A stretch of 12,234 nt of DNA from an uncultured Polaribacter sp. (GCA_937936695.1 CALHCK010000189.1:1-12234), one strand, 5' to 3'. Positions 1 through 6,748 are shown, counted from the first letter of the stretch. Notes: a model not told the origin generated them from the sequence alone. Program-made: numbers and translations.

Positions 1-33
1 TTTGTTTAAAGTATCAATAGATAATGTATTCAT
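1..33 (-). CDS. N-terminus of an unidentified gene, cut by the left window edge
   Basis: Reading leftward on the minus strand, an ATG at 33-31 opens a stop-free frame of 11 codons (MNTLSIDTLNK) that leaves the window at base 1. On its own this would be too short to call. It is supported by a near-ideal Bacteroidota promoter directly upstream (elements at 80-83 and 53-60, spacer 19), which predicts a leader of about 14 bases. The gene is divergent from the XRE regulator at 375 and shares its operator-rich intergenic region, so it may be a target of that regulator. Nothing in 11 residues identifies a family, and no signal peptide is evident. Confidence 0.45.
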   Translation of the reverse strand, partial: MNTLSIDTLNK

Positions 34-52
34 AAGGTATTACTTGTTTTGT

Positions 53-83
53 CAAAATTACAGAATTTACAATTGTTATCAAA
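53..83 (-). promoter_or_regulatory. Bacteroidota-type promoter of the left-edge gene
   Basis: On the minus strand TTTG (83-80) is followed after exactly 19 bases by TAATTTTG (60-53), matching the Bacteroidota primary-sigma consensus TTTG-N19-TAnnTTTG. The predicted transcription start is near base 47, about 14 bases before the ATG at 33. The operator-like site at 92-106 lies just upstream of the -33 element. Confidence 0.6.
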
Positions 84-91
84 CTAAAAAG

Positions 92-106
92 TTACAAATG
101 TAAACA
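92..106. promoter_or_regulatory. Operator-like site 1
   Basis: TTACAAATGTAAACA contains the dyad TTAC-N4-GTAA (92-103) and matches site 2 at 116-130 at 13 of 15 positions. It sits about 9 bases upstream of the -33 element of the left-edge gene's promoter. Binding by the neighbouring XRE protein is inferred, not shown. Confidence 0.45.
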
Positions 107-115
107 ACTTTAAAA

Positions 116-130
116 TCACAAATGTATACA
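116..130. promoter_or_regulatory. Operator-like site 2, exact inverted copy of site 3
   Basis: TCACAAATGTATACA is the perfect reverse complement of bases 343-357, a 15-base match across 212 bases. It starts 24 bases after site 1, and its dyad core ACAAATGTAtAC resembles that site. Confidence 0.5.
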
Positions 131-149
131 GTTTTAGTTGCAAGATATG

Positions 150-161
150 TTACTTTTGTAA
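150..161. promoter_or_regulatory. Operator-like dyad TTAC-N4-GTAA
   Basis: TTACTTTTGTAA has the same half-sites and 4-base spacer as bases 92-103 but a different centre. It is a weaker member of the set, since chance matches are likely in AT-rich DNA. Confidence 0.3.
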
Positions 162-318
162 TTATTAATTTTAGGTATCAAATAAGTAATATTTAGGTTT
201 TATCAATATAAGTTTACGCTATAACTAAAGTTTAAATGATTTCATTTAAGTGTTTTAAGTGTATTAAATTAAACTTTTAGTTTAATAAAATTGTTTACTA
301 TTGCCTACAGCAATTCCT

Positions 319-326
319 TAAGTTTG
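319..326 (+). promoter_or_regulatory. Candidate -7 element for the XRE gene
   Basis: TAAGTTTG matches TAnnTTTG exactly. A well-spaced -33 element is lacking: TTG at 301-303 gives a 15-base spacer and TTG at 291-293 gives 25. If used, transcription would start near 331, leaving a leader of about 44 bases that carries the inverted repeat at 352-375. Confidence 0.4.
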
Positions 327-339
327 TATGAATAGAAAT

Positions 340-357
340 AAATGTATACATTTGTGA
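340..357. promoter_or_regulatory. Palindrome and operator-like site 3
   Basis: Bases 340-353 form a perfect 14-base palindrome (AAATGTATACATTT). Overlapping it, 343-357 is the exact reverse complement of site 2 at 116-130. The site lies between the candidate promoter and the start codon of the XRE gene, a position suited to autorepression. Confidence 0.5.
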
Positions 358-375
358 ATCAACAATAATTCACAA
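352..375. promoter_or_regulatory. Inverted repeat abutting the XRE start codon
   Basis: TTGTGAAT (352-359) and ATTCACAA (368-375) are perfect 8-base inverted arms around an 8-base loop. The right arm ends on the A of the ATG at 375. It could be a DNA operator or an RNA hairpin limiting access to the start codon. Confidence 0.5.
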
Positions 376-731
376 TGGTAAACGTAAGTCAATTTACAGA
401 GCGCTTAAAAAAAATAATGGATTTCTATAATATGTCAGCATCAACTTTTGCAGATAAAGTAGGTGTGCAACGTTCTAGCATTTCTCATGTGCTGTCTGGA
501 AGAAATAAACCTAGTTTAGATTTTGTTTTAAAAGTTACTACTGCTTTTAAAGATGTAGATATGTATTGGTTGGTAAACGGTAAAGGAAATTTTCCGTCAC
601 AAAAAGAAAATCCTTCCTCTCCTACTCCATCGTTATTTGAAAATAACCAGAAGAAAGAAAGTGAAGGAAAGATAATTGAACGTATTGTTGTGTTTTATAC
701 TGATGGTACTTTTAGTGAATACCATAAATAA
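375..731 (+). CDS. XRE-family helix-turn-helix transcriptional regulator
   Basis: A 118-residue cytoplasmic DNA-binding protein. Residues about 8-62 form an XRE/Cro-CI helix-turn-helix domain; the core is about 20-44, with the recognition stretch VQRSSISHVLSGRNKPS. The next segment, YWLVNGKG (64-71), is typical of this regulator type. A polar linker rich in Pro, Ser, Asn and Lys (72-98) leads to a short conserved-looking tail, IERIVVFYTDGTFSEY (101-116), that may mediate dimerisation or sensing. I recognise the overall form from Flavobacteriaceae genomes, but the family's role is not established. ATG 375 is the natural start, with no Shine-Dalgarno. The palindromes upstream suggest autoregulation and control of the divergent left-edge gene; this is inferred from layout only. 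Confidence 0.9.
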   Translation: MVNVSQFTERLKKIMDFYNMSASTFADKVGVQRSSISHVLSGRNKPSLDFVLKVTTAFKDVDMYWLVNGKGNFPSQKENPSSPTPSLFENNQKKESEGKIIERIVVFYTDGTFSEYHK

Positions 732-859
732 AACACAAAAGACATTATGTTAAATAGAAAATTTAATTATTTAAATTGATTTATATCAAAAATTAATAGT
801 AGTACTATTTATTTTTAGAATGCATTTATAAAAAGCTTTCATTGGTTATTATACCACTA

Positions 860-899
860 AAAAAGAAGAGGTAAATAATTAATTAGAAACCTTCTTTTT
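860..899. terminator. Candidate bidirectional terminator
   Basis: AAAAAGAA (860-867) plus GGT (870-872) pairs with ACC (889-891) plus TTCTTTTT (892-899), leaving a 2-base bulge and a 16-base loop. It lies between the convergent XRE and pentapeptide genes and overlaps the stop codon of the latter. The stem is mostly A-U, so it is a modest terminator. Confidence 0.4.
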
Positions 900-1995
900 A
901 TTCTATAATAATCTGTTTAGTAATTATGTTTTTTTTATTTGTAAAAAATTTAGCTATATAAATGCCTTTAGACAAGTTACTAACATCTGTTTTCTTTGTA
1001 GTAGAATTTAATATTTTCTTTCCTGTAAGACTATAAAGTGATACCCTTGTTACATTATCAGAAATATTCAGTGTATTTTTTATAGGATTTATAAAAGTAA
1101 AATTTTCTTTTAAATAAGAATTGCTATTTAATATATCTCCTTCATTAGCAATTTGTATTTCGATATGAGATAAATCTTTTACAACATCTGTATCAAGTCG
1201 AATATTATCTATATTAAAACCAATAACATCTATTAAATTTGCTCTAGAAAAACCAGCCATATAAATATTGGCTCCGCTAAAATTTGCTCTTGATAATCTA
1301 GTTGAACCAAAATTACTATTTTTTAATTCAGAATTACTTAATTGTGAATCAGTGAAGTTAGAAAAAAATACAACGGCGTTTGTTAAATTTGCCCATCTAA
1401 AATTTGTTTCATTAAAAAAAGCGGTTGAAGCAACAGCACTTGTAAGGTTTGCTCCTGTAAAAATAGCTTTTTTACAATCACAATTTCGTAAATCAATATT
1501 ACGTAAATCAGAAAAGCTAAAATCTACCCCTTTTAAATTTCTACTATTTAAGTTGGCATCTCTAAGTTTTCCAAAAATTACATTTGCATTTTCAGTAATT
1601 CTTGTTAATAGTTCTCTATTAGAACGTATTACTAATGTATATTTAATTCCATAACTAATATTATAGTTGTCAGAGATTGTAAATTCTTTTTCAGAGGGAA
1701 CAAACAAATTAAAAGAATTAATATTGTCACCTATTTGAGGACCTTCTTCATCTTCACTCCTTAATTCTATAGTTATAAAACCATTGGCTATTTTTGCAAT
1801 GCTAATTAACTCTTCGCTTGGTTTTATTTTAATACTTTTTATAAATCCAAATTTATTAGAGACAAATGATAAAGAAGCAACACCATCTTCAATAATTTTA
1901 AAATTAGTGTAATTTAAAGTTACTTTTTCTGTTTGACAAATTAACACACTTACATTTAGCAAGATAAAAGCTAAAACAATTATTTTCTTTTTCAT
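898..1995 (-). CDS. Exported pentapeptide-repeat protein with T9SS sorting tail
   Basis: A 365-residue protein with three parts. Residues 1-20 are a Sec signal peptide (MKKK, hydrophobic core, then VLICQ); Cys20 is preceded by Ile, so this is a poor lipobox. Residues about 21-140 are an unrecognised beta-rich region. Residues about 143-255 are pentapeptide repeats of the A(D/N)Lxx/xNFxx kind (LRDANL, LKGVDF, FTGANL, FRWANL, FSGANI, FSRANL), expected to form a right-handed quadrilateral beta-helix. Residues about 299-365 match a type A type IX secretion sorting domain: NPIKNTLNI, VSLYSLTGKKIL, LSKGIYIAKF and a basic hydrophobic end, KQIIIE. The protein should therefore be secreted or held on the cell surface. 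Function is unknown; cytoplasmic roles of the family, such as gyrase mimicry, are unlikely for an exported protein. Confidence 0.85.
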   Translation of the reverse strand: MKKKIIVLAFILLNVSVLICQTEKVTLNYTNFKIIEDGVASLSFVSNKFGFIKSIKIKPSEELISIAKIANGFITIELRSEDEEGPQIGDNINSFNLFVPSEKEFTISDNYNISYGIKYTLVIRSNRELLTRITENANVIFGKLRDANLNSRNLKGVDFSFSDLRNIDLRNCDCKKAIFTGANLTSAVASTAFFNETNFRWANLTNAVVFFSNFTDSQLSNSELKNSNFGSTRLSRANFSGANIYMAGFSRANLIDVIGFNIDNIRLDTDVVKDLSHIEIQIANEGDILNSNSYLKENFTFINPIKNTLNISDNVTRVSLYSLTGKKILNSTTKKTDVSNLSKGIYIAKFFTNKKNIITKQIIIE

Positions 1996-2016
1996 AATTT
2001 AAGTATTAAGTAGAAA

Positions 2017-2024
2017 CAAAAATA
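2017..2024 (-). promoter_or_regulatory. Candidate -7 element of the pentapeptide gene
   Basis: On the minus strand TATTTTTG matches TAnnTTTG and ends 21 bases before the ATG. No clear TTG lies at the right distance upstream. It suggests the gene can be transcribed apart from the helicase operon, whose last gene ends at 2057. Confidence 0.35.
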
Positions 2025-2056
2025 ATAATTTTAAATAATTGAATTAATTAAAACCA

Positions 2057-3373
2057 TTATGAAACATTAGTAACACGTACTTTTTTCTTTTTTAAACGAC
2101 TGTTATTTAATTCTTGTACCAGTTTATCGGCATGTGTAAGCGGTACAGCAACAAAAGCGCAATCTGGTTTTAATTCTATTGTACCTAGTTGGTCTTTTGT
2201 TAGACCTCCTTGTTTAAAAAACAACCCAGCAATATCTCCTTTAGATATTTTATCTTTTCTTCCTCCAGAAATAAATAGAGTTTCCCAATACTGAGGTTTA
2301 TAATGCGCCTTTTTAGAAATATTTGCAGCTTTTGCTTCTTTAATAAATTCAGGTAAACGCTCGTGCTCCCATTTTAAAATATAAGCAGTTCCTTTTTCAT
2401 TAACTCTAGCTGTTCTACCGTTTCTATGAATAAATTCTTCTTGATGTTTTGGCAACTCATAATGAATTATAAATTTCATTTCAGGAACGTCTATTCCCCT
2501 AGCTGCTAAATCTGTTGCTATTAAAAGTTGACAGGTTCCGTTTCTAAATTTAATTAAAGCACGCTCTCTATCTTTTTGTTCCATCCCTCCAGAAAAACAA
2601 GCATGACTAATTTTTTCTCGTTGTAAAAAATCACTTACTTCTGCAATACTGTCTTTTAAATTACAAAATACAATACCAGGTTCATTACCAATATGCTTTA
2701 ATAATTCTAACAAGGTTTTTAATTTCTTTTTATTGCTAGAAACCACTGTTTTAAATACTAGTTGAGAACTTCTTTTTGCTTTTAAATAATTTACAGTAGC
2801 TGGTTTTACTAAATTTACAAAATCAGGAATTTCTACTCCTTGAGTAGCAGATGTTAAAATTCTTTTTTCTAATGATTTTAACTGATTTATAATTCCACGC
2901 ATTTCATACTCAAAACCAACTTCTAAAGATTTATCAAACTCATCTAAAATTAATGTTTTTATAGCATCTTTAGAAAAACGATCATTACTAAAATGATCTG
3001 CAATTCTACCAGGTGTACCTATTAAAATAGCAGGTGTATGTTTCAGTTCTATTTTATCTTTAGACATTGGTCTACCACCATACACTGCATTTACTTTATA
3101 ACCAGAGCCCATAGAACGAATTACTTGTTCTATTTGAATAGCCAATTCTCTAGAAGGTACTAAAATTAAAGCTTGTACTTCTTTAGAGTTATAATCTAAT
3201 GTTTTTAAAAGTGGTAAAGAAAATGCCAACGTTTTTCCGGTTCCTGTAGGAGACAATAAAACAGTATTGGCATTAGAAGCTATAACATTGGCAGCTTCTT
3301 TTTGCATTGGGTTTAAAGCAGCAATTTGTAATTTATCTAAAATTGCTTGCTCATCCTTTATATTATTTGCCAT
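2057..3373 (-). CDS. dbpA: DEAD-box ATP-dependent RNA helicase, DbpA-like
   Basis: A 438-residue RNA helicase with the two RecA-like domains in order: Q-motif region (NPMQ, 21-24), motif I SPTGTGKT (41-48), Ia PSRELA (73-78), Ib TPGR (120-123), motif II DEFD (144-147), motif III SAT (175-177), motif V ATDLAARGID (286-295) and motif VI HRNGRTAR (316-323). The C-terminal region (about 365-436: KGDIAGLFFKQGG...IGTIEL-like core, then a basic end) resembles the DbpA RNA-binding domain. In E. coli that domain targets the helicase to hairpin 92 of 23S rRNA for large-subunit assembly. Motif II reads DEFD rather than DEAD; the catalytic Asp and Glu are kept. The gene follows another helicase with 2 bases between them, so both are probably cotranscribed. 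The ribosome-assembly role is inferred from the tail domain. Confidence 0.9.
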   Translation of the reverse strand: MANNIKDEQAILDKLQIAALNPMQKEAANVIASNANTVLLSPTGTGKTLAFSLPLLKTLDYNSKEVQALILVPSRELAIQIEQVIRSMGSGYKVNAVYGGRPMSKDKIELKHTPAILIGTPGRIADHFSNDRFSKDAIKTLILDEFDKSLEVGFEYEMRGIINQLKSLEKRILTSATQGVEIPDFVNLVKPATVNYLKAKRSSQLVFKTVVSSNKKKLKTLLELLKHIGNEPGIVFCNLKDSIAEVSDFLQREKISHACFSGGMEQKDRERALIKFRNGTCQLLIATDLAARGIDVPEMKFIIHYELPKHQEEFIHRNGRTARVNEKGTAYILKWEHERLPEFIKEAKAANISKKAHYKPQYWETLFISGGRKDKISKGDIAGLFFKQGGLTKDQLGTIELKPDCAFVAVPLTHADKLVQELNNSRLKKKKVRVTNVS

Positions 3374-3375
3374 AC

Positions 3376-4704
3376 TTATTTATTTTTCTTGGTTGTTTTA
3401 GAAGCTGCTGTAGTTGTGTTATTAATATGATCTGCTAATATTTTATCTATTAACTCTTCTTTTGTTAAATGATGAAATATTGTTTTTATTTTTGATTTAA
3501 AAGGCTCAGATACTTGCTTGTTTGGTTTGGTTTTAAATATTTTTTTAGCCCACACCAAAGCATTATTTTCTTCTATACTTTGCGAGTCTGCTTTTTTATA
3601 CTCTTTAAACACAATACCTAAATCTTCTTCAAATTCAGGAATTTCTTCTAATTCTTCTTTTTGAATGATACTTAAAGAAAGCCCCTTTGCTCCCGCTCTT
3701 GCTGTTCGTCCACTTCTATGAATATACGCTTCGTAAGTATCTGGTAAATGATAGTTAACCACATAAGAAAGTTCTTTAACATCTATACCACGAGCAGCCA
3801 AATCTGTTGCTACTAAAATATCTATATGACCCTCTCTAAATTGTCCCATAATTCGGTCTCTAATACCTTGGGTTAAACTACCATGTATAGCTCCAGAAGA
3901 AAATTTATTAATTGCCAATTTTTTAGCCAATTTATTAACCGCAGCTTTAGTTTTACAAAAAATAATACCCTGTTTACCTTCTTGCGAATTTAAAAAGTAC
4001 AATAAAACTTCTAGTTTTTCTATAGGATCTACCACCACATATTGGTGTTCTATACCTTTATTGGCAACAGTTTCCATGTCTGCCTCTACCTGAATTACAT
4101 GCTTAGACATGTAATTTTGTATAAGTTGCTTTATAGTACCAGGCATGGTAGCTGTAAAAAGAAAGGTTCTTCTTGTTTTGGGTATTTCTTTAATAATTTT
4201 ATCTACCTCTGTTTTTAAAGCACTTACCATTTCGTCTGCTTCATCTAAAACAAAATAGTGTATTTTTTTTATATTGATAGCATTACGAGATATTAAATCT
4301 GCTAAACGACCAGGAGTAGCAACTACAATATGCGTTGCTTGTTTTAAACGCTCTATTTGAGGTTTAATAGGAATTCCTCCACAAATTGATGCTATAGATA
4401 TTTTAGAATTTTCTGGTACAAAAGAAATTAAATTGGCATGTATTTGCTGACCTAATTCTCTTGTGGGTGCTAAAATTAATGTCTGAATCTCTGTGTTTTC
4501 TGTATCTACTAATTGTAATAAAGGCAAACCAAAAGCTGCTGTTTTACCTGTTCCTGTTTTAGCCAAAGCAACAACATCTTCTTTTTTATGAAGAAGTAAA
4601 GGAATGGTTTTTTCTTGAACATTAGTAGGTTTTGTAATTTTTAGGCTAGATAATTTCTTTTGTAATTCTGATTGAATACCTAAGTCTGAGAATGTTTTTG
4701 ACAT
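3376..4704 (-). CDS. DEAD-box ATP-dependent RNA helicase
   Basis: A 442-residue cytoplasmic RNA helicase with a complete canonical core: Q motif (FSDLGI with KPTNVQ, 5-30), motif I AKTGTGKT (48-55), Ia PTRELG (80-85), Ib TPGR (130-133), motif II DEAD (154-157), motif III TAT (184-186), IV IIFCKT (247-252), V ATDLAARGID (299-308) and VI HRSGRTAR (329-336). After the core comes a tail of about 95 residues with FHHLTKEELIDKIL (410-423) and a basic, Thr/Lys-rich end (TTAASKTTKKNK). The tail is related to neither the DbpA RNA-binding domain nor an obvious RRM. It is the first gene of a two-helicase operon and has its own promoter element at 4719-4726. It belongs to the broad CsdA/RhlE-type group (cold adaptation, ribosome assembly, RNA decay); which one cannot be settled by eye. 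Confidence 0.93.
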   Translation of the reverse strand: MSKTFSDLGIQSELQKKLSSLKITKPTNVQEKTIPLLLHKKEDVVALAKTGTGKTAAFGLPLLQLVDTENTEIQTLILAPTRELGQQIHANLISFVPENSKISIASICGGIPIKPQIERLKQATHIVVATPGRLADLISRNAINIKKIHYFVLDEADEMVSALKTEVDKIIKEIPKTRRTFLFTATMPGTIKQLIQNYMSKHVIQVEADMETVANKGIEHQYVVVDPIEKLEVLLYFLNSQEGKQGIIFCKTKAAVNKLAKKLAINKFSSGAIHGSLTQGIRDRIMGQFREGHIDILVATDLAARGIDVKELSYVVNYHLPDTYEAYIHRSGRTARAGAKGLSLSIIQKEELEEIPEFEEDLGIVFKEYKKADSQSIEENNALVWAKKIFKTKPNKQVSEPFKSKIKTIFHHLTKEELIDKILADHINNTTTAASKTTKKNK

Positions 4705-4718
4705 TAATTATTTTTTTG

Positions 4719-4726
4719 CAAAGATA
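4719..4726 (-). promoter_or_regulatory. -7 element of the helicase operon promoter
   Basis: On the minus strand TATCTTTG matches TAnnTTTG exactly and lies 14 bases before the ATG, predicting a leader of about 9 bases. The nearest upstream TTG is 24 bases away, slightly beyond the usual spacing. Confidence 0.5.
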
Positions 4727-4784
4727 GACCACTTTTTACAGCTAAACCATCAATTTAATTTGTTATTCAATTTATTAATTATTT

Positions 4785-4817
4785 TTGATTCTAATTTTTC
4801 TCTTTAGACTATCTTCG
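4785..4817 (+). promoter_or_regulatory. Promoter of the EamA transporter gene
   Basis: TTG (4785-4787, within TTTTTG) is followed after 22 bases by TATCTTCG (4810-4817), one mismatch from TAnnTTTG. The predicted start of transcription (about 4821-4824) is only 2-5 bases before the ATG at 4826, so the message would be nearly leaderless. Confidence 0.45.
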
Positions 4818-4825
4818 CGCGCATT

Positions 4826-5725
4826 ATGTGGATGTACTTAGGACTTTTAGCGGCTTTATTTTTAGGATTACACAATTTATGTAAAAAACATGCTTTAGAA
4901 GGAAACGAGGTTTTTCCTGTTCTACTGGGTACCGTAGTTAGTGGCTTCTGTTTTATAGCCTCTTTTTATTTAATTTCTATTTTTTCTCCAGAATATGCGC
5001 TAGCAAACGGTTATAATTTTCAAGAAATATCTTTACAAACTCACGGATTTATTTTTATTAAATCTTGTATTATGGCAGGTTCTTGGGTGTTAGCATATCA
5101 GGCAACAAAGCATTTACCCATAACTATTGTTACACCAATTAGGTCTGCAGGACCTTTTTTTACTTTTATAGGAGCTATTTTTATTTACAAAGAAAGTCCT
5201 AATCAATACCAATGGATTGGTTTTTTCTTAATTATTTTTTCTGTTTTTTTATATTCTAAAATAGGTAAAAAAGAAGGAATAAACTTTAAACGCAACAAAT
5301 GGATTTTTGCCATTATTGGTGCTACTTTTTTAGGTGCTTGTAGTGGTTTGTACGATAAGTTTTTAATACAGAGTTTGGCATTAAACCCGCAAACGTTACA
5401 ATTTTGGTTTTGTGTTTATACCATTTTAATATTACTAGTTATTTTAAGTATTAATTGGTTTCCGTATGCACATAAAAGAAAAGCATTTAAATTTAGATGG
5501 ACAATTGTTGGTGTAGGAGTTTTATTACAATCTGCAGATTATTTTTATTTTAAAGCTTTACAAGATCCCGAAGCATTAATTATGTTATTATCTGCAATTA
5601 AAAGAAGTCAAATATTAATAGCAGTTTTGGTAGGTGGTATTATTTTTAAAGAGAAAAACAAACGAAAAAAACTTGTGCCATTAATTGGTATTATGTTAGG
5701 TGTTTTTCTAATTTTATATTCTTAA
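4826..5725 (+). CDS. EamA/DMT-family inner-membrane transporter
   Basis: A 299-residue integral membrane protein with about ten hydrophobic segments (roughly 2-17, 29-52, 72-92, 98-121, 127-145, 158-176, 189-209, 224-244, 248-275 as one or two, 281-298), the usual size and layout of the drug/metabolite transporter superfamily. The two halves show the expected internal repeat: TPIRSAGP with the following helix and YKE (103-123) mirrors SAIKRSQ with its helix and FKE (256-276). Family members export or import amino acids, drugs or nucleotide sugars; the substrate cannot be read here. It is divergent from the helicase operon and monocistronic, with its own promoter and a strong terminator. The start at 4826 puts the ATG almost at the transcription start; the in-frame ATG at 4832 is an alternative. 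Confidence 0.88.
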   Translation: MWMYLGLLAALFLGLHNLCKKHALEGNEVFPVLLGTVVSGFCFIASFYLISIFSPEYALANGYNFQEISLQTHGFIFIKSCIMAGSWVLAYQATKHLPITIVTPIRSAGPFFTFIGAIFIYKESPNQYQWIGFFLIIFSVFLYSKIGKKEGINFKRNKWIFAIIGATFLGACSGLYDKFLIQSLALNPQTLQFWFCVYTILILLVILSINWFPYAHKRKAFKFRWTIVGVGVLLQSADYFYFKALQDPEALIMLLSAIKRSQILIAVLVGGIIFKEKNKRKKLVPLIGIMLGVFLILYS

Positions 5726-5726
5726 A

Positions 5727-5760
5727 AAAAAAGCCCTTACTAAAAAGTAAGGGCTTTTTT
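5727..5760. terminator. Strong bidirectional intrinsic terminator
   Basis: A perfect 15-bp stem: left arm 5727-5741 (six A then GCCCTTACT), loop AAAA (5742-5745), right arm 5746-5760 (AGTAAGGGC then six T). It lies between the convergent EamA transporter and the LolA-like gene, and the A- and T-tracts make it usable in both directions. Confidence 0.9.
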
Positions 5761-5781
5761 ATATACACTAAGTAATATTAA

Positions 5782-6558
5782 TTAATGAGCTGGTTTTTCA
5801 AAAATAGCTTTATCTAAAGCTACACCAAACTTAATATTAGTCCAGTTTGTAAAGTAGTACTCTTTTCCTTTAACAGTACCATTCCAATCTGCTTCTATAT
5901 ATTTTCTTTTACTTGGTATTTTAATACCATCAACAGTTTCATAATTAAAAGTCATTAAATAAGGATCTTTAATTCCAAAACCAATTACAGTAAATAAAAA
6001 CTGATCAATCATTTTTGTTTTTTTGTTTACATATACAATGTAAGTATCTTGAGCATCACCTACATTAGTACCAAATGTAATTTTAACACGGTTGTAATCT
6101 TGTCCGTTTACTGTTTGATCACTTAATAACTCGTGAGTTAAACCTTCATCTGCCAATTTAAAAAACATAGCAAACCAGTAATAATTTGTTTTTCTTAAAA
6201 AACGTGCAACACCATTAGCTTGTTTGTTATCAGAAACTTTACCATCAAAAGTTACCCAAGCATCTGTACCATTGTACCCTTCTACCACTTTACCATTTGC
6301 ACCAGTAAGACTGTGAGTTGTATATACACCACGAGATCTTTCACCGTCAAACATATAAGACTCTTTACCTACTAAAGTAATTGCATTTTTTCCTGCAGGA
6401 GTTCTGTATTCAAAATTATAACTAACAGTACCTTTGTTATAAAAATTTTGTTTTCCACCTATTGCTTCAATAGATTGTTTAATAATTTCTTTTGCTTTTT
6501 GCGCTTGAGCAGTTGTACTTACTAAAACAACTAACAAAGCTAAGATTAAATTTTTCAT
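5782..6558 (-). CDS. Secreted LolA-like protein of unknown function
   Basis: A 258-residue protein with a clear Sec signal peptide (MKNLILALLVVLVSTTAQAQ, cleavage near 19-20). There is no lipobox Cys, so it should be periplasmic. The mature part begins KAKEIIKQSIEAIGG, a common opening of Bacteroidota secreted proteins related to outer-membrane lipoprotein-sorting (LolA-type) folds. It continues as alternating beta-strands, including DTYIVYVNKKTKMIDQFLFT (171-190) and FNYETVDGIKIPSKRKYIEADW (204-225), the substrate-like half-barrel pattern of that superfamily. It is not canonical LolA, and the bound ligand is unknown; a lipid or other hydrophobic ligand is inference. It is monocistronic, downstream of an AT-rich region (6559-6748), and ends at the strong terminator shared with the transporter gene. 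A DUF6503-type assignment is possible but unverified. Confidence 0.75.
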   Translation of the reverse strand: MKNLILALLVVLVSTTAQAQKAKEIIKQSIEAIGGKQNFYNKGTVSYNFEYRTPAGKNAITLVGKESYMFDGERSRGVYTTHSLTGANGKVVEGYNGTDAWVTFDGKVSDNKQANGVARFLRKTNYYWFAMFFKLADEGLTHELLSDQTVNGQDYNRVKITFGTNVGDAQDTYIVYVNKKTKMIDQFLFTVIGFGIKDPYLMTFNYETVDGIKIPSKRKYIEADWNGTVKGKEYYFTNWTNIKFGVALDKAIFEKPAH

Positions 6559-6620
6559 GAATATTTGATTTTTAGTTTAGGGGTTGTTGCAATAAAATGA
6601 TAAACCTTACACATATTGTA

Positions 6621-6656
6621 AAATATTTTTTTGAAAAATATTTTTTTTAAATATTT
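6621..6656. repeat. Phased A/T-tract repeats in an intergenic region
   Basis: AAATATTT followed by T runs occurs three times, starting at 6621, 6636 and 6649 (spacing 15 and 13). It lies between the divergent LolA-like and Mpo1-like genes. Such tracts can bend DNA or act as upstream promoter enhancers; no function is demonstrated. Confidence 0.45.
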
Positions 6657-6748
6657 AACGAATTACACATTACTTAATTAACTTATTTTTAACGGATTAG
6701 TTATTTTATAAAAAATATTGTTTAACTTTAAATAAAATTGCAAATGCC

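Larger units (their letters stand above)
34..374. other. Divergent control region between left-edge gene and XRE regulator
   Basis: This 341-base stretch contains no gene. It holds two outward promoters (53-83 minus, about 319-326 plus) and several related sites: TnACAAATGTAwACA-like copies at 92-106 and 116-130, the same motif inverted at 343-357, a TTAC-N4-GTAA dyad at 150-161, a 14-base palindrome at 340-353 and an inverted repeat at 352-375. The middle (about 165-300) is very AT-rich with TTTAA/TTAAA tracts and no clear element. Confidence 0.6.

Noticed and set aside
1268..1654. Plus-strand open frame of 128 codons inside the pentapeptide gene
   Set aside because: It lies wholly antisense to a well-supported gene; its regular Leu/Lys/Phe pattern is what the reverse of pentapeptide codons produces.
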